Below are positions 55,401-61,200 of a stretch of 64,000 nt of DNA, piece after piece. The position numbers and the translations under genes were made by a program. The notes below the pieces were generated by a model. It was given only the letters and a program-made list of their open reading frames with translations, made no database searches and had not been told where the DNA came from. The stretch's first letter is position 1. Each line of letters starts with the position of its first letter. Location of the stretch: positions 125,171 through 189,170 of the forward strand of contig JAIORK010000036.1 in assembly GCA_021108215.1 (NCBI GenBank). Direction: 5' to 3'. This DNA comes from a bacterium (GTDB lineage: Bacteria > Oederibacteriota > JAAXVQ01 > JAUVAV01).

Positions 55401-57815
55401 CAATCCTATTTGCGGCGGCATGTCCGTACTCACTTTGGCAACCTGCGGTGCTGCTACAAATGACTGAGAAACGGTATTGGGATTCTGAGATCCGAAAAGC
55501 AGCAGGCTGCCCTGGGCGACGTTTTGACCAAGCGTACTCACCATTCTTACGACCGGATTACTAACCGCAAACTGGCTGCCGTCACCCACCAAGGGTACTG
55601 TCGATGCCATTAATGGATTCGTCGAGACCAACGGATTCTCCGTGGAAAAGGTATTCGTATTATTGATGACCGTACTGGCCTGGATCTGAGTGTCCTGGTT
55701 GGTTTCCGGATCCAGTGTGCTGGTGGTTGTCTTATCCGCCGTAAGATTAGTACTGGGGCCCACCATCCCGGTTTCTACATTGGCATCCATTTCCAAATTG
55801 GAATTATGCACCGGCGCGGTCTCCGCCGCCTGGTTGACTTCTGAAACACTTCTTATCTCCGGTTGGGGTACGGTTGCCGCATCCACGTCCAGCGTGGGAG
55901 AAACTTCAGGTGTTTCCACATTCGGCGTCTCTGTCTCCGGCGTCTCGGGTTGATAAAGTGCATCCACCTGAGGGGTTTCAGGACCCTCTGCCAGCGCGAT
56001 CTCCATTTCCAGTCCTTCGGCTGTCACCGCCACATCCACTTCCGGCACCGCAATGTCCGTGTCCACGGCATCCGGTTCATTGGCAGTATTCACGTTGGTC
56101 GTGGCATCCGCCGTCTCAGCGGACTCGCCGCTTCCCGGCTCAGTCTCTTCCTCTTTACCCTCCGGCTTCATATCACCTTCTACGCCTTCTTCACCCTCTT
56201 CTAAAGCAACAATTTCACTCTCCGATTGCCCGGTACCGGTCTCCACTGCCGGTTGCGAAACATCCAGAGGGACATCCACATTTTGCTCAGACAGGGCCAC
56301 CGCAGACTGGGAATCATCAATCGCAGTTACATCATTCACGGTGGGTGCATCCGGCTCACTACCCTCGTTCTCCGCAGTCAGGAGCATCTCAGTGTCCGTT
56401 GACGGTTCACTCTCGTTGCCGGTTTCCAGTTCAGTGACTTCTGTTTCCTCCGTGTCTTCGCCGTTTTCAGGCGCACTGCCCGACTCGTCGCCCTCGTCTT
56501 TAACCACCATGGTAAACATGCTCAGAAAACCGCTCTCATTACCTTCGGCCGCCTGGTTGGTGCTGGGTTGAACATTGCCTTCGCCGTTGTCCAGGTTCTG
56601 GCTGAAAAGCGGGGTGGTGGTTTCGGTCTGGTCGGTGGTATTGACCTGGGTGGTGTCCACCTGGATCGTCTGATTAATGTCAGGCAGATTGCTGTCCTGG
56701 ACCTGGACAGTCTCAGGCTGGTTGGTAACCGTGTTTTCATTACCCTGCGGTTTATCGGTCACGACAACTGCGGCATCCACCGTGGTGGCGGTGTCAGGCT
56801 GGCCGGTCTGTTCAACATCCACGGTCTCATTTTTCAAATTATTGCCGGTCACCATGGCGACAAATCTTTCCATCACCGTGGGTTCATTGGCAGGCTGCTC
56901 ATTGGTCTGATTATTCTGATCCTGCGGTGCAACTGTCTGATTGTTACTTTCCACATCCGGCACAGTGGTCTGGTCCTGATTATTCTGTCCGGAATCATCT
57001 ACCACCATCGTCTGATTCTGATTATTATCCACAACCGCAACCGCATTATTTTCCATCATGGGCTGGTCGGTTGTCACAGGTTGTACTGTCTCCACAGTTT
57101 CCGTTTCATTAACAGGAACAGCAGCTGTATTGACATTACTGCTTACTTCTGTTTCAGAACTTTCAGTTGCCGCTGCCGGGATCGGCAGGGTGTCAATACC
57201 CGTATCCTCAGTGGTTAAAGAAGCAACATTGGGTTTCATTTCCAGGCTCAGGCTGACCGGTCCCTGGCTGGCATCCACAACATCCACCATGGCTGCCGGG
57301 TCCATGGCAGGTGCTACATCCGTTTCTTCCGCAGATGTAGGCTGGCTGGTCCCTTCAGGACTTTCAGTTTCCGACAGCATATTGTTGACCATGGCGTCCA
57401 GGCTAAAAGAAGAGGTCGAGCGTTCGGCCAACGTTGTGAGCGAAACCGTATCAAGCAGATTCCCATATTCTGATTTCAAAACATTCAATGATGTGGTGCT
57501 AATTTCAGCACCGGGATCTGACACCGTCTGCGGACCGGCCTGGATATCGAGAAAAGCGTCGGGCGCGCTGCTCTCAACACTGCCGCCGGTCATCATGGAA
57601 TCCCGGTTAACTTCCAAGTTGTTCTGCCGGGTTTCCGGTGCCTGGTATGAATAGTCAAACGCATGAGCCAGGATGGCATCCAGACCGGTCATGGTAAAAA
57701 CAAATACCATCGCCAACATGAATGAAATTGTCCTGCGGTAATGCCGATGGATAAATCGTCCGACAAGCCGCATTGCTTTTTGACTGTTCTTTGGGAAGCC
57801 CGAATAAGTAGACAT
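34413..57815 (-). CDS. 7,800-aa giant exported protein: disordered N-terminus, tandem repeats, long coiled coil, SF2/SecA-like ATPase region
   Basis: Start: ATG 57813-57815, preceded by GAGGTGATC, nine bases complementary to the usual 16S rRNA tail. Residues about 28-53 form a signal sequence with a basic n-region. Residues 54-900 are acidic, Thr/Asn/Gln-rich and probably disordered. Hydrophobic helices lie at about 910-1155, then Gly-rich and Ser/Thr/Asn/Gln-rich segments to about 1900, including a YD-like FNNTGQLIGAQTTRSDG. Beta-rich sequence runs about 2380-2920. A 25-unit array (mostly 55 aa, core TGSDxFGNxYVRD) covers about 2925-4260. Membrane-like helices follow (4340-4580), then an Ala/Glu/Lys-rich coiled coil (about 4810-5900). 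An ATPase-like region (about 6080-6680) has LAMGGGKSSSP (P-loop), DELHA, VGFSGTFEG and KVGEGLNTLS, in the order of SF2/SecA motifs I, II, III and V. More membrane helices lie near 7130-7250 and 7565-7630. It ends TGSAA. The frame is open throughout 23.4 kb. No overall family is recognised; cell-surface delivery or contact is inference. Confidence 0.9.
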   Translation of the reverse strand: MSTYSGFPKNSQKAMRLVGRFIHRHYRRTISFMLAMVFVFTMTGLDAILAHAFDYSYQAPETRQNNLEVNRDSMMTGGSVESSAPDAFLDIQAGPQTVSDPGAEISTTSLNVLKSEYGNLLDTVSLTTLAERSTSSFSLDAMVNNMLSETESPEGTSQPTSAEETDVAPAMDPAAMVDVVDASQGPVSLSLEMKPNVASLTTEDTGIDTLPIPAAATESSETEVSSNVNTAAVPVNETETVETVQPVTTDQPMMENNAVAVVDNNQNQTMVVDDSGQNNQDQTTVPDVESNNQTVAPQDQNNQTNEQPANEPTVMERFVAMVTGNNLKNETVDVEQTGQPDTATTVDAAVVVTDKPQGNENTVTNQPETVQVQDSNLPDINQTIQVDTTQVNTTDQTETTTPLFSQNLDNGEGNVQPSTNQAAEGNESGFLSMFTMVVKDEGDESGSAPENGEDTEETEVTELETGNESEPSTDTEMLLTAENEGSEPDAPTVNDVTAIDDSQSAVALSEQNVDVPLDVSQPAVETGTGQSESEIVALEEGEEGVEGDMKPEGKEEETEPGSGESAETADATTNVNTANEPDAVDTDIAVPEVDVAVTAEGLEMEIALAEGPETPQVDALYQPETPETETPNVETPEVSPTLDVDAATVPQPEIRSVSEVNQAAETAPVHNSNLEMDANVETGMVGPSTNLTADKTTTSTLDPETNQDTQIQASTVINNTNTFSTENPLVSTNPLMASTVPLVGDGSQFAVSNPVVRMVSTLGQNVAQGSLLLFGSQNPNTVSQSFVAAPQVAKVSTDMPPQIGLTQTAPLQSIDINMQSTMSFNPAVNGSAPQTDTGPPMNIVSFVKVASAAVRGQDFQIPPRPNVAIVVGTTPALPNYFGSDDAFAAEAEALSTHHTHRDPPEHGSGGGSCASFMASPIGKVFMFVVTIVLTVITVGTAAPILLAIIIMIEAIVAFVPLPEGLAIVLMIFTAVLGGWAQGIGQLAGTAVSVAGQAMVSAAQTAAQVSVAAMSAIFKTLGSTIVLKAIAKMVVAKAIMLAMAHYFPDASPLLFAAVSLGAGMIGSGVAAMFDADSFGDVFKQFAKGFMAELKAAIGMTASGFDLTAMVNSNTFKSLMAVGLEIVATKIMESAGYTEQYSAMIGGLIGGAVAGAVNYMTDPGVASTAKFMSLVVLPATANGLSTFYALYAAPMLEDQGFSKVQTRHFGENLGAIVRQFVAIPTNTTATGASTAKSVFKSDALPINSFFKNLKQMWTNITTPTPVDNMAASPESGSPPATTGQTPPVTDQPSLLFVPQYQGSVGQRLLLNMPTSGYMPQPMSMSSMFMPSETMVSAASVSGGFGAGGKGGVGIGTLGVGAGTLGMTGLGMTGTTPSYLAGSTMQMGSSVIMVGGTGTNYTQGPLIPTTADNFANRSLSQQSDLSPTTAPTGVNMPESAPNTAGIPSTGHESMESMTSTTTKVDSEVTVSPKSSPDSSSMPAPQDTKPKETSQPRSETAKTETSKQTNTQTSHMNNTMDAADNNSSVTAPQQQPQQDASTKPQEGLDNRTSVNNDAGTRMESSDAPRNEVKLQNNDVKIADLDGVQRMDGDVPKPEGDAISTGSNASGGDGGGANTANTTEMQNKNVQKNSENNNRLLESGGSDFVSAGAANANGTEKVSAVANSGATTQPSGVQQLAKQLEAGGSLQSGSNYSYSQGQNADGQNVTKVFNNTGQLIGAQTTRSDGTQVTKTFDYQTPASLQTSTAPGSADAGKTAATQPTEVKTTTYENGAVTQEQTFKVEDGKMTPIADKPVTRGLTAETDKAGQTKGEAAKAERRNDDIAVSTDASGGNTSGTPGDGSAKTTASGDGADGAKVTADGSDPVASGETAKASAPKVGEGISTNIGTDANPIEVSFKFDGERTQIVEDAGGKQYQVALNSNNEFVKQGEYRMEGSFMKGKERVFVPNGSTQGQGDKGGVYEYESASGGSGTKVSDEFVAAYTDSKGEQHALTATLPVDAKSLPADVRKAMILAENAAKGVAVDAAGGELTLAETRSMGTEAVKTLQNHADSQLLGTQQRQDAMGSLAKAEMGMYANNPDPGALGSIANHVSQSNSPEMNLQLAALQADDGTTEQAVNSVKAAMSLADNTNMPADQKAAINMKAAEMLGSMDNAGQAFEIEQAMKGAQEFLSKIQPGNMDAKAAAMSLQYQALDDKIGGDMGKFGNLDLPEMSPEISKMTQNLSNEVQSAASGVSNGQSKDVPSMNGSVSKDEKGNITFTQKNDDGSLVSMEFGSNENGTLSPQKVTVADSNNVPQEIFTSTPQGMKMTEQNTQLEVNLGQGDQGQTAFVQKLLAPNRTADIFGEAVINGAKHTLIIHPDNTATATLIKPDATAGTTKYFDPVESGDVSFNAAKNEGTMTIDGNRQVVKGAVLQTNQDLLAAGFKPETSQHLLGKTAFIFQMPDNTTLTVVGSPAEIAAKQYYVSGTTQFTDGGKTESIGYIAKYDGRLQEVHLSDKDQTVVQYTSKDLSDFVVDKTTDGGNRTARATYENNSLTGYKISYKQMGITLAYDKNGKITPESFAMLRATNGDGYSLRMTDSGFTIMNNATEVELFFSHEGRALQKSNPGEAGGSGTQQVVEFDFKETMILNIAKIENGKLGSQEVRVENIYRKHILIQTSPQGTMTKSETVSSMMGEVTQPVADFEFASKGTSGEWKPTGYRDYQTVTTDKGETISLVVTKSADPGANWTGVENGKVYSEQANGTFKQTGTQQKMTITLDSGRKVTTTVSSRGMINPTPGTAEVDGGIYTQQPDGTFKQTGRVVYDNATVDGFNYRVRTTVSTLQTHSSQSFTKNGTTYTKTAEGYIATAEHKYVTTGNEINMASRSLLTEHALWRVTDSNGNVYSELEAKVADQYPNNQVGELVMIERAGRFENINGLYVQRMTNLRTSRVSGTDIYGNGYGIDEGGKLGKAGEFTMLTKVVDTVVVNGAVVTQTINLLDGKNAQITGSDMYGNTYGYDTAGKLGEKGAFVMITQAVGTEIIGGAIVTKTRNLLTNKVTGSDMYGNQHVLDVTGEYGAKNKIVQSMEFVKVEKAANGLSVTVTRSLLGNTKGIESGVDMYGSTYVRDATGEYGVQGSLVQSQQAMGVEIVNGIAVSVMKGLLGSSKGMVSGSDMYGNSYVRDATGEYGAKGSLMMSQAYVRTEVVKGKTVTVVRNMLGDNKGVLTGSDAFGNGYINGSGKMVMSKAFVGREVVDGKTVTVMRSLLGSGKGIETGSDAFGNSYVRDAAGEYNAQGKMVMSQAFVGREVVDGKTVTVMRGLLGSGKGIETGSDAFGNSYVRDAAGEYGAQSSMVMSQKFEGRTIVNGKTVTMMRSMLGSSKGVVTGSDMFGNSYVLDATGEYGAEGKMVMSQAFVGREVVDGKTVTVMRGLLGSSKGIVTGSDAFGNSYVSGSGGKMVMSQKFVGRAIVNGRTVTMMRGMLGNSKGIVTGSDAFGNSYVSGSGGKMVMSQKFVGRTIVNGKTVTVMRGMLGSSKGVETGSDAFGNAYIRGSNNKMVMSQAFVGREIVDGKTVTVMRSLLGSNKGVETGSDIFGNSYVRDATGEYNAKGEMVMSQAFVGREIVDGKTVTVMRGLLGSNKGVETGSDIFGNSYVRDATGEYNAKGEMVMSQAFVGREIVDGKTVTVMRGLLGSNKGVETGSDIFGNSYVRDATGEYNAKGEMVMSQAFVGREIVDGKTVTVMRGLLGSNKGVESGSDIFGNSYVRDAAGEYNAKGKMVMSQAFVGREVVDGKTVTVMRGLLGSSKGVESGSDAFGNTYTRDKAGEHNAKGEMVMSQAFVGREIVDGKTVTVMRGLLGSNKGVETGSDAFGNTYTRDKAGEHNAKGEMVMSQAFVGREIVDGKTVTVMRNLLGKDKGVETGSDAFGNTYTRDKTGEHNAKGELVMSQAFVGREIVDGKTVTVMRNLLGKDKGVETGSDAFGNTYTRDKAGEHNAKGELVMSQAFVGREIVGGKTVTVMRGLLGKDKGVETGSDIFGNMYVCGKRASGAAKANMLMSQKFLEYRVVDGKTVTMMEGTLGTGEGVVSGSDMFGNQYGMIESRNSKAEFGMTSKYLGTVIIDGKTVTKMEALLDLDQDGTVERGEKTITGSDVFGNQYGVDKEGEFGTKGAFTMTSKFMGNEEIGGVMVTKMINLLDEDATMTGSDVFGNQYGIDEKGVLGDKGTFRMISKYLGKEVVNGMTVTKMENLLEGNVTGTDMYGNQYAKNEHGSLVQISRTEVITVDGKDIKLTLSVEDDATMVRGLGEKPIKMGADIKVKVEGDKIILTDARGVKRTYTGDGREVTSLGRKFGNVWNKFASAISGAVNKYVDGVMKAYNEEGGFTLKYFGKSMGEFGKMLGRMTLATVVGILDGAGTALRAAVEVSLDYSGTGMLYKKMTGESLGALVIDKFMAGVETVFAPMDSFFQWAGEQLNALGDYFVKVSESYADMPYGDAASAIFGTLAVLAKATGDNLPIIIILSLNLIPVVGTMLSGIAAAVMIGKDALINGLGTMFETFFVEPFVRIAEGIHMMGDSSRPGSRIRHIVNGMSQVVGGAIGVIFAVMMVRAPFVQAKGAFSEAGLSKMKQHMKTEIAQGRGKQLLSKTVEQLAKDAGLKPKKGMSGGEIKVRDLNITSGKGQGATIGQMAARQGGGGGMAQFMKMVEAPGFRMSHLQMPKGAGTFAGHALTSAKLGKQLNNFRGRHSAGNYAKAAGTFISSFAKHQAQMITNAPKMIKLLAEGKTIIKGKSGGVKTVEISSVAPRFAAFFSPVGRFMGAIRVRMVSVRNSVMSRITGRQTSKSQVTGETGAASRTVQLEGTPAQKTVIKAEASLRVAEKLLSNAKAEGSGASARYTAGLEAKVTSLKADITAARELVIPELKAQRTAAEARTTDASLKTAERQAAAQESALLTEQINVESGKVEIAKLKSDVKALRAETTASDAKIAKLESRMESYQKAIEGLEARMQTRAQGGTHAAAMAELTGMKNKAETRMKTAGTAEQRSAAAAELKQIQAEMTLQKAKQRVLDLGAEIKSKTDVNEVAKMKLDTMEAKLEAQQEVVSGIESRQQNRQALAEQSTKLKSEAKKMAGQSETLKTEMEQAKTPGERAQLESQAKRLEIAQERNSNQQKQVDTQKKILDLDAQFENTTDAKRSNQLLDQKAEAMFEQAGLQNEAKEIENRIDKADMEQLEAKIQDLTQRTGDATQGQPARLSEVQMKELTKSFTEEGGKPVEGRRQLMKMLDAIQKGGSIDAKVMAMFQGPGAAMRLKAMAGNGMKSQAQKVFEQLCTEQKSRGNLSIEQQHSLAKDLGLKYDAELAAKAEGAYDVALAKESVFNMQESAARQSSMTAESIGDQHIKNLDAVETFHNNVAEAGKQNMDVVDARVEGLARSKAPAGEAVKNLMKTAEGRATVREMSRRMTVDQLRKLLSSSDPMQVIRNFKISQTSQAAGEIMGRQAKVELRQAESRAKTAEAKVAQAGKQGGDILQKAEMALEQANAELQTAKQNAKIANSAEVTSARSAMTKTRNQAGELRRQIKKPAENLQKAEAEATTAKSGLRAAEHGVEAAKTSGKGVQAAEASLKQARAKMSEAQTSLAKAKADYMEIAAKYNEANLAQNRAEAKVEAEIAKQKPTAIEAAQAKSAEMVKNAEARSAELTEQRVEAAGKDADTMIKKAESGIENAKARVTEAETALKNAQGKKAEILSKVELKKAQETLRAAENHLKTVSEQKTGMIESARKTGQETAAKMKEQAVKQGEQLVKEAQTQVKKSSTLADQPGNQKGLIKRSHQISEAVKARDLLKAKLNRASDQTVRETLKADIVKAESRIDNLRELALEKPAAGNALSEAYMKTKLALKRRFAKKDSAILKFDVAAAVARILEPQKAADLKARLNRLNELQAEIEKSAETTKKTSKRQAAKREKMISERQGILEGLHNDGFTQVMLESLGLKNITTSKPAVLEQIGFKMGEALTKLRSKGRIGELQSELTKAFDAKETAKFDALMKEYKAEVAKLMPEMEAMIERILPKEMNSQARMIFKELVKQFQADASYRFFTLDQPMLSFLFRQAELHYLNMELHVKNPAMKTVIGEALQLAMGGGKSSSPITLKVAMELFKANHPGMKVPAMLYMTVNPSLVKQILGEYAFKQMAKEGMLIELTKETSADVIKNGFQEGKMYVSDCETLKHVVLEMRSAGKTDAQIAKLLQKKLGTAAWDELHAAFHVTDTIIGASGIAPYLSGAVKAQLGDVAIKHVEMYGNVREWFINKVTKDGVVQKNKVFEVFENVENGFGKQARNQIQFTAEALKEIRSATGLDYAKSGDRIILDKMAKVLSTKNGREWTGELKKGRAHYGTAEGGVGKPNTIFGDQLQAAFTNIEIFFQSKGEGMTGHRAAMREIKSSSFRARNSQFIESVVEALVHTTTERVTMTEAMNLLGAQNIVGFSGTFEGITGTLSTWGKRLVRVNNEPVVDLYDVVKQEGYFQVKVGQDVITLRMGSDGKVKMELSREGYNDRTAVVREAIKLMETKIEGETIHQQVFTHNDNPALMGTLAEIKKALHEGTFSKQKYKTQTVEINAKSIERYISDHNIKVERGEGNVLTSASAEKVIRRMMKHPGGDVVQLIQIDGMAPELWTVAMGELESMIKAEGGWKQKRMIMAPKVGEGLNTLSTKGHMQKMRAAIHQMDMRPIDVYRQAMKRVNVLDNNTGAHKRARGISGLSLDLNEINNITRGEIGEFRILFDKIQAAMESKGNQNKVLSVDLQAKEVNGKRVPLSSTDAHFDLFKQFSDLLVGEGRVKGETTGIAKRILNEVDVQKTQASRKTQAGIQTEETVSVKVAKGSPEYMAELAKTVESNLPKLLRKYQGITDIAARRSGTPATALSRVLTLPNYNASRLQTNTGWQRIPVIKQLAGYFEARTSAIQASGAQIQLVTEYAKTWQSDAWQQKNSETVAKYQGQYGEQWVDAKMTEKFGETWKLYQTMGESNNIVSQIRVLNRGNSLMKRSYMNAVENIARVSMEIPELQANPHHSTMSYQGLTMDLFGANNYINQQLNRVRYFNQFTTIKVSASLQKLIESRNNIPVTPGELEVAARETLAMQSWAKRTVKGMTQGWSNMLRHMQQARFILPLFNVKDRYLVPSRTSTLLIGAAAFALLGFTGLPTLGLASGLLLMPLAQPLFNQATRFIPGKAQEIVQAMSGRWTSLGSRLFSTVITAALIGVLLGGPVGMVCAISATTGTIVEQGLIVRVEKESRVTINHQKPEVAGAVESTRSAENQIQAGRSLVDTWKQQMGGKEADGQTAVNTLVSLLKESRFGNIDLNVHQQARHYGYMHLLAAVFSLVPNALDSVHAVDLGSDTVAESENIVNQAGSRIRVGRDSIRFLDQKFSNILLTQTIMAISSMFSDAEYNALESKLQQSPHFREFGQFAVVEFIKQYILDGEALKEVVGQAEMTGLRWAGISRVQDGQALQINLYEYLKSKFEGREFTNDDLVELNQAMGELENTALPLMQKLSAQIEDRTLARDDRVYLESSFEAQFGISYASYTKMMNPSLMQRVLTRQIGQDILVGTEPRSAIKQYGRTLFGFGAALALAGGIVVGVMMSAVIPAIVGAVIAVVGLAIGMQGLLSWVMADQIAFNVNPSNAVLEGMRNAEFGFANQAQQEQVHSLGLDTRQLLENVQFTSAVEGLKIKGTEQMLSENNRTRAIRMVLSHLVRVMESKLDREMKIQLARETTQVLGFLKFDIDMHVKQYESQLAMTMTPTVEPQALKHDYKIGRLIRRLKSLGVGININVAPGKQPKLKITGSAA
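45030..49040 (-). repeat. 25-unit tandem repeat array, mostly 165 bp per unit, inside the 7,800-aa gene
   Basis: Each unit encodes a variant of TGSDxFGNxYVRDATGEY, then MVMSQAFVGREIVDGKT and VTVMRGLLGSNKGVE (55 aa). Units in the centre are nearly identical in DNA; 46800-46964 and 46965-47129 look the same base for base. The first and last four or five units are diverged. Four units are 6-7 residues shorter at the YVRDATGEY turn. All length changes keep the frame. The DxFGN turn resembles Rhs/YD repeats. Confidence 0.95.
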
Positions 57816-58001
57816 ACTGATCACCTCATGGATAGAATCAAAAACCGTAACAACAGTAATAAATATTTTTACAACACAGCTGCGATGTAACATTGCTGTT
57901 TCAATCGTCTAATAATATCTTGTTTTACTAAAACTCCACCATTCAATCGTAATAATTTAAATAAATTATTTTAAATATATACTTTTTTATGCTTTATAAT
58001 A
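57816..58001 (-). other. AT-rich leader of the 7,800-aa giant gene
   Basis: About 180 nt between the predicted start of transcription and the ATG. It is AT-rich, with TTATTATAAAG and ATTTAAAATAATTTAT stretches at the far end and the strong ribosome binding site at 57819-57827. I see no riboswitch-like conserved fold. Confidence 0.4.
57819..57827 (-). promoter_or_regulatory. strong Shine-Dalgarno site fixing the start of the 7,800-aa giant
   Basis: GAGGTGATC on the minus strand, with 3 nt before the ATG and 8 nt from the GAGG core. It pairs over nine bases with the conserved 16S rRNA 3' tail and decides between this start and one 78 nt upstream. Confidence 0.85.
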
Positions 58002-58030
58002 AGTATATCATCGAAAAAACCCTGAGTCAA
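58002..58030 (-). promoter_or_regulatory. strong extended -10 promoter for the 7,800-aa giant
   Basis: Minus strand: -35 TTGACT (58025-58030), a 17-nt spacer, -10 TATACT (58002-58007) preceded by TGA. Both hexamers match consensus at 5 of 6. Confidence 0.8.
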
Positions 58031-58165
58031 AGCAAGCGATCCAATAATACCCATAATTTAAAGGGCTATTATTTCGTTGTAAAAATTTACCCAACTTTTT
58101 CCCTTATTCGTGTCAGTGTAGGGTAATTTTTCTAAAAAAATAGTAAAAAAAGACAAAATATATTC

Positions 58166-58225
58166 AAAAAAAAAGCCGCCCGGCATACGCCCCTGCATAC
58201 GCGGGGCCAGCCAGACGGCTTTTTT
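58166..58225 (-). terminator. rho-independent terminator of the Rhs-like gene
   Basis: The minus-strand arms AAAAAAGCCGTCTGGC and GCCGGGCGGCTTTTTT pair over 16 bp with two G-U pairs, and an inner GCCCC/GGGGC pairing extends the stem. A run of nine T follows. It begins 9 nt after the gene's stop. Confidence 0.93.
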
Positions 58226-58233
58226 AGTCAAAC

Positions 58234-61200
58234 TTACTCGTTGATTCCCTGGAGCTTCATGCTGTCGATACGCATACCATCCATGCGCGGATCGCTGAAC
58301 AATTCAAGTGTCGCATCAAAATCAAGCGACGCATCCAGCATCCCGCCTTCTTCAGTCATCTTCTTAAAGCGATCAGCATCTTTACCCAGCACGGAAACCA
58401 GTTTGCCGGACCTGTCAAACTTCAGATACGTTTTCTCACCATCCGCATCTTCGACAATCTGGGTCACAGCCAAAACCTTGCCATCACCGTCAGTCATGTA
58501 ATCATAACTCACCTTGGTGCCGTCGCGCATTTTCTTCTTAGCCAGACGTCCGTTGCTGAAGGTCTGCTCTTCAATCACATCACCGTTTTTATTGAAAAGC
58601 TTAGCCGTGTAATTGTTCCCTGACTTACCTTTATAGGTAATCTCGGTTTTCAGTCCATCTTTTTCAACCGCAGTCAACAGTCCGTCTTTGTTGTACTCAA
58701 GTGTCTTGGTCCCTTCCTCAGAACGCTCAACCACGGTGGTTTTCTCTACTTTACCGTTTTTCTTAAGATCATATTTAAAAATACGACTCATCGAACCCGA
58801 CGATTCTGAAAGCATACGGCCGGACTGGTCATAATGTTTCACACTGGTCTTACCGTCCACCGCAACGACCATCTCAGTCATGCCGGATTTTTCATACTCA
58901 AATTTATGTGTGCTTCCCTTCTTGTCGATTGCCTGGACCACGCGGCCCTTTTCATCACGATCAACTGCCTTTGCATCCGCAAGCTTCACGGCAATCTTCG
59001 CTGCCAGCTTAAGGTCCGCACTGATTGCTTTGCCGCCATTGATCGCCACAGTGACCTGATCAAGCACCTGACGATTGTCCAGCAGCATACTGGTAAGCTT
59101 GCCTAACAATGTGGCCTGTTGTGCTTCCCCAAATATCTTCTGGAAGACCTTGGCCAGACGATTCATGAGCTTGGCAGCCGCAGAGTCGGACAGCGCTTTG
59201 ACAATTGCCTTGCGCCCCAGCTTACTGCGGGCCATCTTGATGAAGGCCAATGCATCTTCCAGGGAATTAATTTCCTGGAAAGCGATTAACAATTCATCCT
59301 TCGGTCCGACTTTGCCCTTTGCTTTGCCCTTGCCTTTTTTGGATTTTCCCTTATCTTTGACATCAGCTTTGGTTTCCTCAGCAGATCCAGCTACCACCGG
59401 TTTGGCTTCTTCAACCGGAACCTGATCCGATGCAACTGTTGCAGCTGAAACACCCTCTTCTTCCGCACCTGCTACAGGAACCAGTTCACCGGTCATTTTG
59501 TCGACCATCATGACCTGTTCAGCATCCACACCGCCGGCCAAAAGAACACCGCCAGCCTTATTTCCGCCTGATTTCCGGTAAGTCCTGGAAACAGCGGATG
59601 CGGCTACGCTTCCGCTCCGCTCGCCGACCGGCGCCGCAGTGATCACGCCGGTATCCTGTGTCAAGGTGTCACTAAAGGCGTTCTGTGTTTGTCCGCCGGT
59701 AGCCTCCCACATCCAGCCGTCGGCAGCTTTGGTATAGGTAACTTTCGTATAACTGTAGCGGGTTTCATAGATCGGATCGCCCCCTGTGGTGCGCTCTGAG
59801 TATTTCCCTACGTCCGGCGTATCAGGATCACCATCATGATCCCAATAAGCCTGTGAGCTGTGCTCGATTTCCTGATATTCGTTTTCTGGTGTGTCCGGAT
59901 CATCGGGAATCGTCTCTATATACACCGTGTTTGTAGGTGTTGTTCCAACCTGCACCTGATAATCATCAACGTTTGTGATTTGATATCCACAATTGCCGTT
60001 ATAGAAAGGATCATCCGCATTGGAAGCATTGTAGGTGCTTGACGGAACCGACGTTTTGTTGGTGTAGTTCTGGGAAGATGAAACAGGTTTATAGCGGTTC
60101 TTTTTGCTAAAATTGGCTTCCATAAACTGAATGGTATCAAAATCAGTGGTGGTCGAGCCATCCGGATTGATGGTCACTTTGACATTGGCTGTTTGTAAGA
60201 GCGATTCCGTGGCCATCAGTTCAGCTTGCAATTGACCCAGTGTCTGCGTGCTGCGGGTATCGCTGCCGGATGTATAGGTCCAGGTTTCGTTCTCAGCATG
60301 ATAGCTTTCCAGCAGGCCCTGGATGAAGGTCACCGCTTCACCGTCTTCCATATCAACGGTATTGACCGCTCCGGTACCATCGATAACGGCATTCTGCGCT
60401 TCCAACTCACCACCTTCAAAATAGAAACCCCATGGATCATAATTCATGGTGCCGCTCCAAACCGCGCCGCCGGTATCCGTGAAGGTCTCGGTAGCCTGGG
60501 TCCAGTAACTTTTATTGCTCGAAGTCCCGGTATAGGAATGCACCACACCCTTGCTGTCAGTCCACTGTTCCATATTCCAGTACTCATCATAGACCATCGT
60601 GCCGTCAACCGCCGAGACGCCGTCAACCTGGACCAAGCGGTCACCGGAATAGGTATAGGTAAAACTCCCCACACTACCGGAGGTGCTGTCCATTTTTTGG
60701 GTGGATTGGTCCCAGGTTGTAATACCCTTATCATCCTCACTGGTAATGATCTCATTCATACCGCCATAAATATAATTGACGGTTGTGCCGTCTTCGCGTG
60801 TCCCGGTCGCATTGGTCAAATACTGACCGTCATTGCCAAATGTCATTGTCATGTTCATCGTATCACTGTTGGTCATGGTTCGATCGGTAATAATTCCCGA
60901 TGTCGTATACTGTTCTGTTCCGCTTCCCGAATTCACACCATATATGTCCGTATACGAAATATTAGCACTCGTATGGAAAGGACCCTCAGGAGTATCTGTA
61001 TAGTTCCAGGTTGTTGTGCTCCCGCCGTTGTTGGTGCGCGCCCGAGAGGTAATCGCAGAATTTTCATAACCCTCATCCATGGTCCAGACTTCCGTACCCT
61101 GATTGTCGGTCATCACCGCAGATACCGGACCATTTTTGGTCACTGTATAGTTGATCGACGCATTGGTGATATAGGTGCCCTGATGAAAGGTGATATTTTC

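Noticed and set aside
57816..57893. Upstream in-frame start of the 7,800-aa gene
   Set aside because: The ATG at 57815 has a nine-base ribosome binding site and sits properly before the signal sequence; the upstream start would add 26 residues over the ribosome binding site itself.
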